Shown piece after piece: positions 16,588 through 24,776 of a stretch of DNA of 50,658 nucleotides (positions within the stretch are counted from its first letter, which is position 1; each line of letters opens with the position of its first letter). The DNA comes from an uncultured Aureispira sp. GTDB taxonomy: Bacteria; Bacteroidota; Bacteroidia; Chitinophagales; Saprospiraceae. The stretch is from assembly GCA_937942475.1 (NCBI GenBank), contig CALDEP010000270.1, forward strand, positions 1 to 50,658. Direction: 5' to 3'. Position numbers and translations under genes: made by a program. The notes under the pieces were generated by a model, which did not search any database, had not been told where the DNA came from, and saw only the letters and a list, made by a program, of their open reading frames with translations.

Positions 16588-18183
16588 ATGAAAAACATTT
16601 ATTTATCTTTGAGTCTTTTTTGCCTATTTATAGGGCAATCTACTGCTCAAACTTATGCCGATGACGTTGCGTCAATCATTTTTGATAATTGTACTTCTTG
16701 TCACCATGCAGGCGGTATTGCCCCTTTCCCTTTGATGACTTATGCGGATGCTTCTGCAAATGCTGCCTTGATTCAAACAGAGGTAAACAATGGCGATATG
16801 CCACCTTGGTCACCAAACGACAATTATTCTGAATTGGCACATGTTCGTAGTTTAACGGCGGCTGAAATTACCACTATAAATGATTGGGTTAATGCTGGCG
16901 CACCTCAAGGAAACGCAGCTAATACGCCTGCAACACCGATCTACGATCCAAACAACTGGCAATTAGGAACACCTGACATCAGTGTTCGAATTCCTGATTA
17001 TGTTAGTAAAGCAACCTTTGGAAACGATGATTATGTTTGTTTTTCTATTCCAACCAACCATCTTACAAACGAAACAATTCAAGCAATTGAAGTGATTCCT
17101 GGCAATGCTTCTATTGTACATCATGTCTTAGTTTATATTGATGCAAACAATACTTATGGTACAGATACTACTAGTCATAACTGTGGTGGACCAACTAATT
17201 TACCATTAATTGCAGGTTTTGCACCAGGTAGTTCTCCTGCTCAATTTCCAAATGTGGATGGTTTTCTAAAAATGGGTATCAATTTGCCAGCAAATTCAAG
17301 GCTTATTTTTGCCATGCATTACCCAGAAGGTAGTCAAGGAGTCTTAGATAGTACTCGTTTGAACATTCACTTCTATCCACAAGGAGCAAGTGGCGTTCGT
17401 CAAGTTTCGGCCAACCCGATCTTAAACGATTATTCTTTTAACCTCAATGCGAATACAGTTGATAGTGTTGATGCTTGGTTTCCTAGTGCAAACTTGCCGA
17501 TCTCTACCGATTTAACCTTGTTTAGTGTTTTTCCACATGCCCATTTATTAGGTAAAAGCTTTATCGTTTATGCGGTTAATCATTCTCCACCTTATGATCA
17601 AATTCCATTGATTCATATTCCTAAATGGGATTTTGATTGGCAAGGATTTTATGTGTTTAAGTATTTACAAAAACTGCCTGTAGGCTACAAACTCTACGGA
17701 AAGGCAGTTTATGACAACACCACCAACAATCCATTTAATCCCAACAATCCACCTCAAAACATGAGTTTTGGGCTGAACACGACAGATGAAATGTTTTTAG
17801 TCTATTTTCAATATATGCCCTATCAAACGGGAGATGAATTGATTAATGTCGATAGTTTGTTGCAATTGCAAATGCCAACAGGTTCACAAGAGCCTATTTC
17901 GGTTAATGAAGGTGGCTTATTTTTAACCTCTTATCCAAATCCATCAAACGGTTTGACGATGTTGCAATATTACCTTCAAAACACAGCAGAAATCTCTATC
18001 GGTATTTACGATTTACAAGGTAAATTGGTCAAACAACTTATTAATGAAAATGCCATCAAGGGAGAACATTACGCTTCTTGGGATGGGACTAGTGATGCTG
18101 GATCAAAAGTTCCTGCTGGAATTTATATTAGCCAACTCCAAGTCGATGGAAAAATAGTGACGAATAAAATAATAAGACAATAA
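16588..18183 (+). CDS. T9SS-secreted cytochrome c / copper type II monooxygenase-like protein (copy 1)
   Basis: This 531-residue protein has a signal peptide (about 21 residues) and a haem c motif C35-T-S-C-H39 in a small cytochrome-like segment with M-P-P-W at 71-74. A domain like peptidylglycine and dopamine monooxygenases follows. All six copper ligands expected from PHM can be placed: His178-His179 (V-H-H-V-L-V-Y) and His244 (M-H-Y-P) for one copper, His317/His319 (F-P-H-A-H) and Met402 (D-E-M-F) for the other. The last 80 residues are a T9SS sorting domain (Y-P-N-P-S-N-G, then P-A-G-I-Y). It should therefore be exported and cell-surface bound or released. The haem could supply electrons to the coppers, which is inference. 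The substrate is unknown. A second copy follows. Confidence 0.87.
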   Translation: MKNIYLSLSLFCLFIGQSTAQTYADDVASIIFDNCTSCHHAGGIAPFPLMTYADASANAALIQTEVNNGDMPPWSPNDNYSELAHVRSLTAAEITTINDWVNAGAPQGNAANTPATPIYDPNNWQLGTPDISVRIPDYVSKATFGNDDYVCFSIPTNHLTNETIQAIEVIPGNASIVHHVLVYIDANNTYGTDTTSHNCGGPTNLPLIAGFAPGSSPAQFPNVDGFLKMGINLPANSRLIFAMHYPEGSQGVLDSTRLNIHFYPQGASGVRQVSANPILNDYSFNLNANTVDSVDAWFPSANLPISTDLTLFSVFPHAHLLGKSFIVYAVNHSPPYDQIPLIHIPKWDFDWQGFYVFKYLQKLPVGYKLYGKAVYDNTTNNPFNPNNPPQNMSFGLNTTDEMFLVYFQYMPYQTGDELINVDSLLQLQMPTGSQEPISVNEGGLFLTSYPNPSNGLTMLQYYLQNTAEISIGIYDLQGKLVKQLINENAIKGEHYASWDGTSDAGSKVPAGIYISQLQVDGKIVTNKIIRQ

Positions 18184-18210
18184 GTTGTCTCATCGATACT
18201 TTTTAGTAAG

Positions 18211-18243
18211 AAAGCTACTCTGTTCTTCAGAGTAGCTTTTTTT
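18211..18243 (+). terminator. Intrinsic terminator after monooxygenase copy 1
   Basis: AAAGCTACTCTG, loop TTCTT, CAGAGTAGCTTT and a T-run. It is homologous in position and sequence to the terminator after copy 2 at 20051-20087. Confidence 0.93.
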
Positions 18244-18417
18244 GTTTTAAGTGGTTATCTAATATTAATACTGATAAATCAGTATTGCCTACCCTACTTA
18301 TCATAAGTAATTTTGCTAATACAATAAACCTTAGGCTTTCAAGCACTTTGATTTATATAAAAAGCACTCAGGAAATTATTAGACAATCAGTTCACTATAC
18401 ACTTAAAACGATACAAT

Positions 18418-20025
18418 ATGAGACTCAAAAAAATTATGCTGTCCTTTTTGGTATTAAGCTTTATTATTAATAACACAAACCAAACTCAGGCACAGAACTA
18501 TGCCGATGATGTTGCCCAAATCATCTTTGACAATTGCACTTCTTGTCATCATAATGGTGGAATTGCTCCATTCTCTTTAATGACTTATACGGATGCATCT
18601 AATTATGCAACTTCTATTCAGACGGAAATCAACAATGGTAGCATGCCCCCTTGGAGCCCTGATGATACTTATTCCCAATTCACAGAACATAGAAGTTTAA
18701 GTAGTGCCGAAATTTCAACTATAAATAATTGGATAAACTCAGGCACACCTCAAGGAAACCCTGCCAACACTCCTGTCACTCCTGTTTACAATCCCAACAA
18801 TTGGCAATTAGGAACACCAGATATGAGCATTAGAATCCCTGATTATATTAGCAAAGCAACCTTTGGTGACGATGATTATGTTTGCTTTTCTATTCCGACA
18901 AACTGGTTGACAAATGAAACGATTCAAGCTGTTGAAGTTATACCGGGGAACTCTTCTATCGTTCACCATGCCTTTGTGTATCTCGACGAGCAAAACACTT
19001 ACGGTACTGATACAACTAGCCATTCTTGTGTCGGTCCAATTAATTTACCTCTAATTGCAGGTTACGCTCCAGGAAGTCCACCTGCTCAATTTCCTAATAC
19101 GGCAAATTTCAAATTAGGGATTGATTTCCCTGCAAATTCTCATATCATTTTTGCGATGCATTATCCAGAAGGAAGTCAGGGAATCTTGGACAGTACTCGA
19201 ATTAATTTTCACTTTTACCCACAAGGAACAGCAACAAATGTTCGTGAAATATTTGCCAATCCTCTTTTAGACAATTACACCTTTACACTTCAATCCAACA
19301 CCATCGATTCTGTTGAAGGTTGGTATCCTGATGCGAATACGCCTCTGGCGGATGACTTGACTTTGTTTGGAATATTCCCACATGCTCATTTATTAGGCAA
19401 AAGTTTTATTGTTTATGCAAAAAATGACTTTCCTCCTTATGATCAAATCCCTTTGATTCATATTCCTAAATGGGATTTCGAGTGGCAAGGGTTTTATACC
19501 TTCAAATACTTACAAAAAATTCCTACGGGGTACAAACTATATGGGAAAGCATTTTATGACAATACAACCAATAATCCCAGTAATCCCAACAACCCTCCTC
19601 AAGATGTTTTCTTTGGTTTAAACACAACGGATGAAATGTTTTTAATCTACTTCCAATACATGGACTATGTAACTGGCGATGAACTTATTAATGTAGATAG
19701 TTTATTACAATTACAGACTTCCACAGGCACTAGCCCCATTGCTGTCAACGAAGGTGGCTTATTTTTAACCTCCTCCCCTAATCCATCAAATGACTTAACG
19801 GTCTTGCATTATTACATTAAGAATACATCAGAAACAACACTAGGTGTTTATGATTTACAAGGGAAACTGGTCAAACAACTTATTAGTGGAAAGACAACCA
19901 AAGGAGAACATTACGTTTCTTGGAATGGTACAAATGATGTAGGAGCAAAAGTTCCTGCTGGAATTTATATTAGCCAACTCCAAGTCGATGGAAAAATAGT
20001 GACGAATAAAATAATAAGGAATTAA
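18418..20025 (+). CDS. T9SS-secreted cytochrome c / copper type II monooxygenase-like protein (copy 2)
   Basis: This 535-residue tandem paralogue of the preceding gene aligns along its whole length. It has the same parts: signal peptide (ending Q-T-Q-A-Q), haem motif C40-T-S-C-H44, the V-H-H-A-F-V-Y, M-H-Y-P, F-P-H-A-H and D-E-M-F copper-ligand motifs, and a C-terminal T9SS tag. The first ATG is followed at once by a basic, hydrophobic leader. The last 73 coding bases shared with copy 1 (19946-20018 against 18104-18176) are identical although the rest of the genes differs clearly. The copy has its own spacer of about 230 bp and its own terminator, so the two can be expressed separately. Enzymatic activity is likely but the substrate is unknown. 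Confidence 0.87.
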   Translation: MRLKKIMLSFLVLSFIINNTNQTQAQNYADDVAQIIFDNCTSCHHNGGIAPFSLMTYTDASNYATSIQTEINNGSMPPWSPDDTYSQFTEHRSLSSAEISTINNWINSGTPQGNPANTPVTPVYNPNNWQLGTPDMSIRIPDYISKATFGDDDYVCFSIPTNWLTNETIQAVEVIPGNSSIVHHAFVYLDEQNTYGTDTTSHSCVGPINLPLIAGYAPGSPPAQFPNTANFKLGIDFPANSHIIFAMHYPEGSQGILDSTRINFHFYPQGTATNVREIFANPLLDNYTFTLQSNTIDSVEGWYPDANTPLADDLTLFGIFPHAHLLGKSFIVYAKNDFPPYDQIPLIHIPKWDFEWQGFYTFKYLQKIPTGYKLYGKAFYDNTTNNPSNPNNPPQDVFFGLNTTDEMFLIYFQYMDYVTGDELINVDSLLQLQTSTGTSPIAVNEGGLFLTSSPNPSNDLTVLHYYIKNTSETTLGVYDLQGKLVKQLISGKTTKGEHYVSWNGTNDVGAKVPAGIYISQLQVDGKIVTNKIIRN

Positions 20026-20050
20026 CTTCTCCGCTAGATATTTTTCAGTA

Positions 20051-20087
20051 AAAAAGTCATTCTGTTTTCGGAGTGGCTTTTTTTTTT
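20051..20087 (+). terminator. Intrinsic terminator after monooxygenase copy 2
   Basis: AAAGTCATTC, loop TGTTTTC, GGAGTGGCTTT with two G-T pairs and a long T-run. It looks like a diverged duplicate of the terminator at 18211-18243. Confidence 0.88.
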
Positions 20088-20237
20088 GATTTAACGAAAT
20101 AAGATCTCTAAAAAATATTGCAATAATTTTCCAATTTACACTATATTAGAAATCTAGTTTCAAGTACTCAAACCAATTCAAGGTCTTAGTTATATTGCTT
20201 CCTGTAAAGGAACCTTCTTATTTTAACCTAAATTATT

Positions 20238-21212
20238 ATGAAAAAAATAGCTGTATTTACCTCTGGTGGAGATTCTCCTGGTATGAATGCCTGTATTCGT
20301 GCTGTTGTTCGTGCTGCCATTTACTATAAGATCGAAGTGGTTGGCATTCGCAGAGGCTACAAAGGAATGATTAACGATGACTTTATTCCGATGAATTCTA
20401 AATCTGTCAGTTATATTTTGCACAAAGGAGGCACGATACTAGGTTCTGCTCGTAGCGATGAATTTAGAACGGTGACAGGACGCAAAAAGGCTTATGACAA
20501 CCTTAAAAAACACAAGATTGAAGGAATTGTTGCCATTGGAGGTGATGGAACTTTTACTGGGGCGAATGTATTCATGAACGAATACCCTGATATTGCAATT
20601 GTAGGTGCGCCAGGAACGATTGACAATGATTTGTATGGAACCGATTTTACCATTGGTTATGACACGGCTATTAATACGGCAATGGAAGCGATTGATAAAA
20701 TCAAAGATACTGCAGATTCACACGATCGCCTATTTTTTGTGGAAGTAATGGGACGAGATGTTGGTTTCATTGCCGCTCGTGCAGGAATTGCGGCTGGAGC
20801 CAAAGCGATTCTTATTCCCGAAAGCAAGACCAATATTGATGAATTGGTACAACAATTATTAGATAATGCTGACAAAAAGAAACTATCTAACATTATCGTT
20901 GTAGCAGAGGGAGATGATGCAGGTGGCGCCTTAGAAATTTCTCAAAAAGTAAAAGCACGAACGGATATTTTTGACATTCGTGTCACGATACTAGGGCACA
21001 TGCAACGGGGTGGTTCTCCTTCCTGTATGGATCGTGTTTTGGCTAGTCGTGTAGGTGTTGCTGCTGTAGAAGCGCTCAATACTGGTCAAAAAGGTGTTAT
21101 GCTTGGGCAAATGCATCGAGAGATTGTTGCCACTCCTTTTGAAAAAGCCATTAAGCATCATACAAAAATGAGTACTACCTTAGAAGATTTGGCTAAGATT
21201 CTGGCGTTCTAA
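20238..21212 (+). CDS. pfkA: ATP-dependent 6-phosphofructokinase
   Basis: This is a 324-residue glycolytic enzyme that phosphorylates fructose 6-phosphate to fructose 1,6-bisphosphate. The N-terminal S-G-G-D-S-P-G-M-N nucleotide-binding loop (9-17), G-G-D-G-T (101-105) and P-G-T-I-D-N-D (125-131, with the catalytic Asp129) are intact. The glycines at 104 and 126 are those of ATP-dependent enzymes rather than the Asp/Lys of pyrophosphate-dependent ones. Length matches the short bacterial PfkA. It is cytoplasmic and in this family usually tetrameric and allosterically regulated. The gene is monocistronic, with its own 150-bp upstream region after the terminator at 20051. Confidence 0.97.
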   Translation: MKKIAVFTSGGDSPGMNACIRAVVRAAIYYKIEVVGIRRGYKGMINDDFIPMNSKSVSYILHKGGTILGSARSDEFRTVTGRKKAYDNLKKHKIEGIVAIGGDGTFTGANVFMNEYPDIAIVGAPGTIDNDLYGTDFTIGYDTAINTAMEAIDKIKDTADSHDRLFFVEVMGRDVGFIAARAGIAAGAKAILIPESKTNIDELVQQLLDNADKKKLSNIIVVAEGDDAGGALEISQKVKARTDIFDIRVTILGHMQRGGSPSCMDRVLASRVGVAAVEALNTGQKGVMLGQMHREIVATPFEKAIKHHTKMSTTLEDLAKILAF

Positions 21213-21213
21213 A

Positions 21214-21260
21214 TAAAAAAAAAGGGAGTTGAATGAAATCTATTGACTTTATTCAACTCC
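21214..21260 (-). terminator. Intrinsic terminator of the flavohaemoglobin operon
   Basis: GGAGTTGAAT-AAA pairs with TTTATTCAACTCC around a 9-base loop. Read on the minus strand, the hairpin is followed by a T-run (21223-21214). It lies between convergent pfkA and hmp. Confidence 0.8.
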
Positions 21261-21273
21261 TAAAGTAAGCTTA

Positions 21274-22482
21274 TTAATTCACTAATTCTAGTTCTTCTGC
21301 AGGTCCAAAAAATTCATAATTTATAGCTTCTTCTTCAACGCCTAAGATATTTAATAAAGAAAGCGTATTCGCCATAAAAGCCTTTGGTCCACAAAAATAA
21401 ACGGTACTTTCTTTTAAGTATGGAACAGCAGCCAATGTAGCTGCATCTAAATAACCTTGATGGTCATAATCTTTTCCCAAAACATCGGTTTCTAAGGCTT
21501 GGTCATACAAAAGTATAGAACGCACTCCTTCCCTCTTCTTCCCTTCTTCAATTTCTGTTTCAAAGGCACGCACATTACTATTCAAAGCACATTGAATCAT
21601 GGTCACCTTTCGATTGGTTCGATTTGTTAAGTATTTGTACATACTCATCAAAGGCGTAATGCCAACACCACCTGCAATCAAGACCACAGGTTTGTCTTCC
21701 TCTTTCAACATAAACTCTCCCGAAGGCATTCCCACACTCAAGACCGCACCTTCTTCTATATTTTCATGCAAATAAGTAGAGGCAACACCATCCGGAGTCC
21801 CCGTTTCTTTTTTGACAGAAATTCTCAAATAATCCTTGCAATTACAATCTGACAAACTATAATTTCTAGTATGCTGATGTGTTGTATTTGGAATCGTCAA
21901 CGTCAAGGCAATGTATTGTCCTGGCTGAAATTCAGGAATTGCTGTACCGTCTTTTCGTTGTAAATAGAAAGAAGTAATTGCCGTACTCTCTACGACCTTT
22001 TTGAGCACAACAAAATCCTTATGCCCTCTAAAACCACTTTCTTTTTTAGTACGATCAAGGTAGATATCCTCTTCTCTACCAATCAAAATATCCGCTAAAG
22101 CTTGATAGGCTTCTGCCCAAGCGCCTACAATTTCTGGTGTTGCTGCATCGCCTAAAACTTCTCCAATTCCAGCCAATAAATTTTCGCCTATAATTGGATA
22201 CATTTCTGGTGTAATCGTTAAACTTACATGCTTCTGAGCAATTGATTCTACAGCGCCTCCCAAGACTTCTAATTGGTCAATATATTGGGCATACATAAAA
22301 ATAGCATTTGCCAAAACTTTCGGCTGTGTACCTTTTTTTTGATGCGTCATATTGAAAATATTCTTCATCTCAGGATGTTGAATAAATAGACGCTTATAAA
22401 ACGCTTGCGTAATTGCCTCTCCATGTTCTGCTAGGACAGGTGCGGTTGATTTTACGATTTTTATCGTGTTTGGACTAATCAT
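21274..22482 (-). CDS. hmp: Flavohaemoglobin, nitric oxide dioxygenase
   Basis: This 402-residue enzyme oxidises NO to nitrate with O2 and NAD(P)H. The globin domain (1-140) keeps the key residues at the same numbers as E. coli Hmp: Tyr29, Gln53 and proximal His85 in Q-K-H-V-S. An FAD-binding reductase domain follows (about 150-255, with R-N-Y-S-L-S), then the NAD-binding domain (about 260-400, with G-G-V-G-I-T-P-L and Y-F-C-G-P). It overlaps the stop codon of the upstream HPP gene by 4 bp (ATGA), so translation is coupled. The probable regulator is the divergent Crp/Fnr gene at 23264, with a dyad operator in the shared region. Confidence 0.97.
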   Translation of the reverse strand: MISPNTIKIVKSTAPVLAEHGEAITQAFYKRLFIQHPEMKNIFNMTHQKKGTQPKVLANAIFMYAQYIDQLEVLGGAVESIAQKHVSLTITPEMYPIIGENLLAGIGEVLGDAATPEIVGAWAEAYQALADILIGREEDIYLDRTKKESGFRGHKDFVVLKKVVESTAITSFYLQRKDGTAIPEFQPGQYIALTLTIPNTTHQHTRNYSLSDCNCKDYLRISVKKETGTPDGVASTYLHENIEEGAVLSVGMPSGEFMLKEEDKPVVLIAGGVGITPLMSMYKYLTNRTNRKVTMIQCALNSNVRAFETEIEEGKKREGVRSILLYDQALETDVLGKDYDHQGYLDAATLAAVPYLKESTVYFCGPKAFMANTLSLLNILGVEEEAINYEFFGPAEELELVN

Positions 22483-22946
22483 AATTTCTTATTTATAATT
22501 TTTTGAATTTTCGAAAAAAAAAAGAGGATGCTAATTCCACTTAAAACGGGATATAAAATAAATAGGTAGCCCAAATCTTGAATGACTTTATTCGATAAAA
22601 TGGGAATTAATGCCATTGCTCCTCCTGGAGGATATTTTAAGCGAGTTATTTCCATTAATAAAACACAACAACTTATTGCTAAGATGATTGCAAGTGTTTT
22701 ATCTATTGATATGGTATTAAAAAAAACGCCAATCGCAGCTCCTAATATAGATCCCAAAAACATATTTTTAGTTGAGTAATTTGACGCTTCACCATTGGAA
22801 AAGGATAGTACTGCTGCTGCTCCCAAAGCCGCAATAAAACACTCGTTTCCTAAGTCATCAAAAAGAAGGCGATGCACAAAATAAATACTACCAAAACAAG
22901 CCATTATTACAAAAAAAGAGAGCCCCTTTTTTATTACCTTCTTCAT
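22479..22946 (-). CDS. HPP family integral membrane protein
   Basis: From the chosen start at 22946 (MKKVIKKG) the protein has 155 residues and four to five membrane segments. The frame is open to an ATG at 23015, giving 178 residues, but the extra part looks less natural. The family signature is present as K-Y-P-P-G-G-A-M-A-L (normally H-P-P-x-G-A), together with the conserved N-terminal G-A-A-A-V-L-S-F. HPP proteins are poorly known; plant and cyanobacterial members have been linked to nitrite transport. Its ATGA overlap with hmp is thus interesting, because nitrate and nitrite follow from NO detoxification. The direction and substrate of transport are inference. Confidence 0.85.
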   Translation of the reverse strand: MKKVIKKGLSFFVIMACFGSIYFVHRLLFDDLGNECFIAALGAAAVLSFSNGEASNYSTKNMFLGSILGAAIGVFFNTISIDKTLAIILAISCCVLLMEITRLKYPPGGAMALIPILSNKVIQDLGYLFILYPVLSGISILFFFSKIQKIINKKL

Positions 22947-23018
22947 TCTGTCTATATTGAAGTTGTTTAAGAATAGTATGGTGTTGAAAATGAGTACTAT
23001 TTTTTCTTTAATCAAGGC

Positions 23019-23080
23019 AAAAATTAGCTTCGTTGCTACTTCGTGGTCGGTTCATAGCCTTAGCTATGGAGCTAATTTTT
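23019..23080. repeat. Nested palindrome upstream of the HPP-hmp operon
   Basis: AAAAATTAGCT (23019-23029) pairs with AGCTAATTTTT (23070-23080). Inside it, CATAGC pairs with GCTATG around CTTA (23053-23068). The left arm contains TACTTCGTGG, the end motif of the palindrome family seen elsewhere in the window. It lies in the predicted 5' leader of the HPP-hmp mRNA. Confidence 0.6.
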
Positions 23081-23139
23081 AACGCAGAGTAGAGGAAAAA
23101 GAGATTTCATTTAAAATATTAGCCTATTTTTAAACAACT

Positions 23140-23157
23140 TTACCTGTTGATAGGTAA
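23140..23157. promoter_or_regulatory. Dyad TTACCT-N6-AGGTAA
   Basis: A perfect 6+6 bp inverted repeat (TTACCTGTTGATAGGTAA) in the predicted leader of the HPP-hmp operon. It could be a second regulator site or a small hairpin. Confidence 0.35.
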
Positions 23158-23210
23158 TTTAAAAAATGGCGACTTTAATACTTTTTTATCGTCAGCCAAC
23201 AACTTGTTTA

Positions 23211-23218
23211 CAAATATA
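23211..23218 (-). promoter_or_regulatory. Candidate -7 box for the HPP-hmp operon
   Basis: TATATTTG on the minus strand matches TAnnTTTG. The dyad operator at 23241-23256 is centred about 37 bp upstream of the box's 3' end. That would put it near -42 to -45 from the start site, the usual place for a class II Crp/Fnr activator. Confidence 0.45.
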
Positions 23219-23240
23219 ATGCATAGCCTTCCTCTTAACT

Positions 23241-23256
23241 TATGATCCAAATCATA
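23241..23256. promoter_or_regulatory. Crp/Fnr-type operator TATGAT-CCAA-ATCATA
   Basis: This perfect 16-bp dyad has the half-site and spacer layout of the FNR/DNR site (TTGAT-N4-ATCAA). It lies 7 bp before the start codon of the Crp/Fnr gene, and on the other strand just upstream of the candidate -7 box for HPP-hmp. It could activate the hmp side and repress the regulator's own gene. Confidence 0.6.
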
Positions 23257-23263
23257 CCAAACA

Positions 23264-23860
23264 ATGATAGATTTACAGGTCCTAAAGCAGTATCCATTTA
23301 AAATAATTCAGTATGAAAAAGATACTTTCATCTTCGAAAAAGATAATACGCCAAGGTATTATTTTCAGATTATCACAGGTGGCGTAAAAATGAGTTATTA
23401 CAATGAGAAAGGAAATGAATTTATACAGGGCATTTTTGGCAAAAACAGGAGCTTTGGAGAACCGCCTCTGATTGCCAACTTAAACTATCCAGCCAATGCC
23501 ATCGCCTTGAGTACTTGTTCTATTATTAGAGTTCCTAAACCTGATTTTGAACAATTGCTATTAGATCATCAAAACATTCATTTGAACGTAACAAAGATGC
23601 TCTCTAAGCGGCTCTACTTTAAGGCGATTATGGCAAATGGCATTACGTCTAACTCTGCCGAAAAAGCGATTATTTCCTTGTTTGATTACATCAAAATCAA
23701 TGTATACAATGAAACAGAGGCATTTAGTTGCCGCATAGATTTGACTCGAAAAAACATTGCTGGGTTAACGGGATTAACCACAGAAACAACCATTCGAAAA
23801 ATTAAGGAAATGGAAAGTCAGAAACGACTAAAAATTCTTGATGGGAAGGTGTATTATTGA
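23264..23860 (+). CDS. Crp/Fnr family transcriptional regulator
   Basis: This 198-residue regulator has an N-terminal cyclic-nucleotide-binding-like beta barrel (about 10-110), a dimerisation helix (about 110-130) and a C-terminal winged helix-turn-helix (about 140-198; R-K-N-I-A-G-L-T-G-L-T-T-E-T-T-I-R-K). There is no N-terminal cysteine cluster, so it is not an Fe-S FNR. The barrel lacks the Arg/Glu pattern that binds cAMP in E. coli Crp. DNR-type regulators sense NO through haem, and the divergent flavohaemoglobin operon suggests that role, which is inference. A perfect dyad operator ends 7 bp before its ATG, which would allow autoregulation. Confidence 0.92.
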   Translation: MIDLQVLKQYPFKIIQYEKDTFIFEKDNTPRYYFQIITGGVKMSYYNEKGNEFIQGIFGKNRSFGEPPLIANLNYPANAIALSTCSIIRVPKPDFEQLLLDHQNIHLNVTKMLSKRLYFKAIMANGITSNSAEKAIISLFDYIKINVYNETEAFSCRIDLTRKNIAGLTGLTTETTIRKIKEMESQKRLKILDGKVYY

Positions 23861-23879
23861 TTTAAAAATTAAATAATTG

Positions 23880-23949
23880 AGGGTGACGGTTTAAAGCAAG
23901 AAAACAGACACTTTGAAAGTATCTGTCTTCTTGCTAAAAAAACCGCCCT
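23880..23949. terminator. Bidirectional terminator between the Crp/Fnr and cysQ genes
   Basis: AGGGTGACGGTTT...AAACCGCCCT encloses a strong inner stem AGCAAGAA(A)ACAGACA / T(A)TCTGTCTTCTTGCT. It lies between two convergent stop codons, with a T/A run in the outer stem. Confidence 0.8.
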
Positions 23950-23962
23950 GTTATTTGTACTC

Positions 23963-24745
23963 CTATTCTTCCAAATTAGCGTAAGCCACAAAATAAGGAT
24001 TCAGCATATTTTCTTTATTATAAATAACAGGATCTGTTGTATTGTATTGCAAGACTTTACCACCTGCTTCTTCCAAAACAATCTGAGCCGCAGCGGTATC
24101 CCATTCCATTGTTGGTGCAACACGAGGATACAAATGAGCTTTCCCTGTCGCCAACAATAAGAATTTAAGTGAACTTCCTTTAGATACTAAATTCGGCTCA
24201 TCTAAGGCATCTATAAAGGCTTTTGTTTCATCATTTAAATGTGAACGAGAACAAACTACATTGATTCCTTTGTCTTTCAAGGTGAACTTAGGCGCATGAA
24301 TTTGTTTCGTTTCACCCTCTTTTTTCAAGAAAGCACCATCGTCATTAGAAGCCCAGTACAATTCATCCAAAACAGGTGCATAAACGATTCCCATGACCAC
24401 TTTACCCGCATGAACTAAGGCGATGTTTACTGTAAATTCACCATTGCGTTTGATAAACTCTTTCGTTCCGTCCAATGGATCGACCAACCAATAATAATCG
24501 TAATGACTACGCTCCTCAAACTCAACCGTTTTATTTTCTTCTGATATAATTGGATATTGAATGGGCAATGCTTCTAAACCTTTGCAAATAACGGCATTAG
24601 AAGCTTGATCGGCAGCTGTTAGAGGCGAGTCATCTGCTTTCTTGATAATTTCAATTCCTTCACAATTTTTATAAATATCTAAAATTGCAGCTCCTGCATC
24701 AACTGCGATTTCACATAGTGCAGGAATTAAATCTTTATAAGTCAT
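23963..24745 (-). CDS. cysQ: 3'(2'),5'-bisphosphate nucleotidase
   Basis: This is a 260-residue enzyme of the inositol monophosphatase superfamily that removes the 3' phosphate from adenosine 3',5'-bisphosphate, a by-product of sulfate assimilation and of 4'-phosphopantetheine transfer. The metal-binding motifs are complete: E69-E70 in I-S-E-E-N, D89-P-L-D92-G-T and W215-D216-T-A-A. The CysQ-type F-I-K-R-N-G-E-F-T-V-N-I-A-L follows the DPLDGT motif. Length is normal, and no signal peptide is present. It lies 31 bp downstream of the DEAD-box helicase gene on the same strand and may be cotranscribed with it. Confidence 0.95.
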   Translation of the reverse strand: MTYKDLIPALCEIAVDAGAAILDIYKNCEGIEIIKKADDSPLTAADQASNAVICKGLEALPIQYPIISEENKTVEFEERSHYDYYWLVDPLDGTKEFIKRNGEFTVNIALVHAGKVVMGIVYAPVLDELYWASNDDGAFLKKEGETKQIHAPKFTLKDKGINVVCSRSHLNDETKAFIDALDEPNLVSKGSSLKFLLLATGKAHLYPRVAPTMEWDTAAAQIVLEEAGGKVLQYNTTDPVIYNKENMLNPYFVAYANLEE

Positions 24746-24776
24746 TCTTTATTTTTTTATGCTTTAAATTTTTCAA

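Noticed and set aside
18285-18470. 61-residue frame before monooxygenase copy 2
   Set aside because: It overlaps the real start and signal peptide of copy 2 in another frame.
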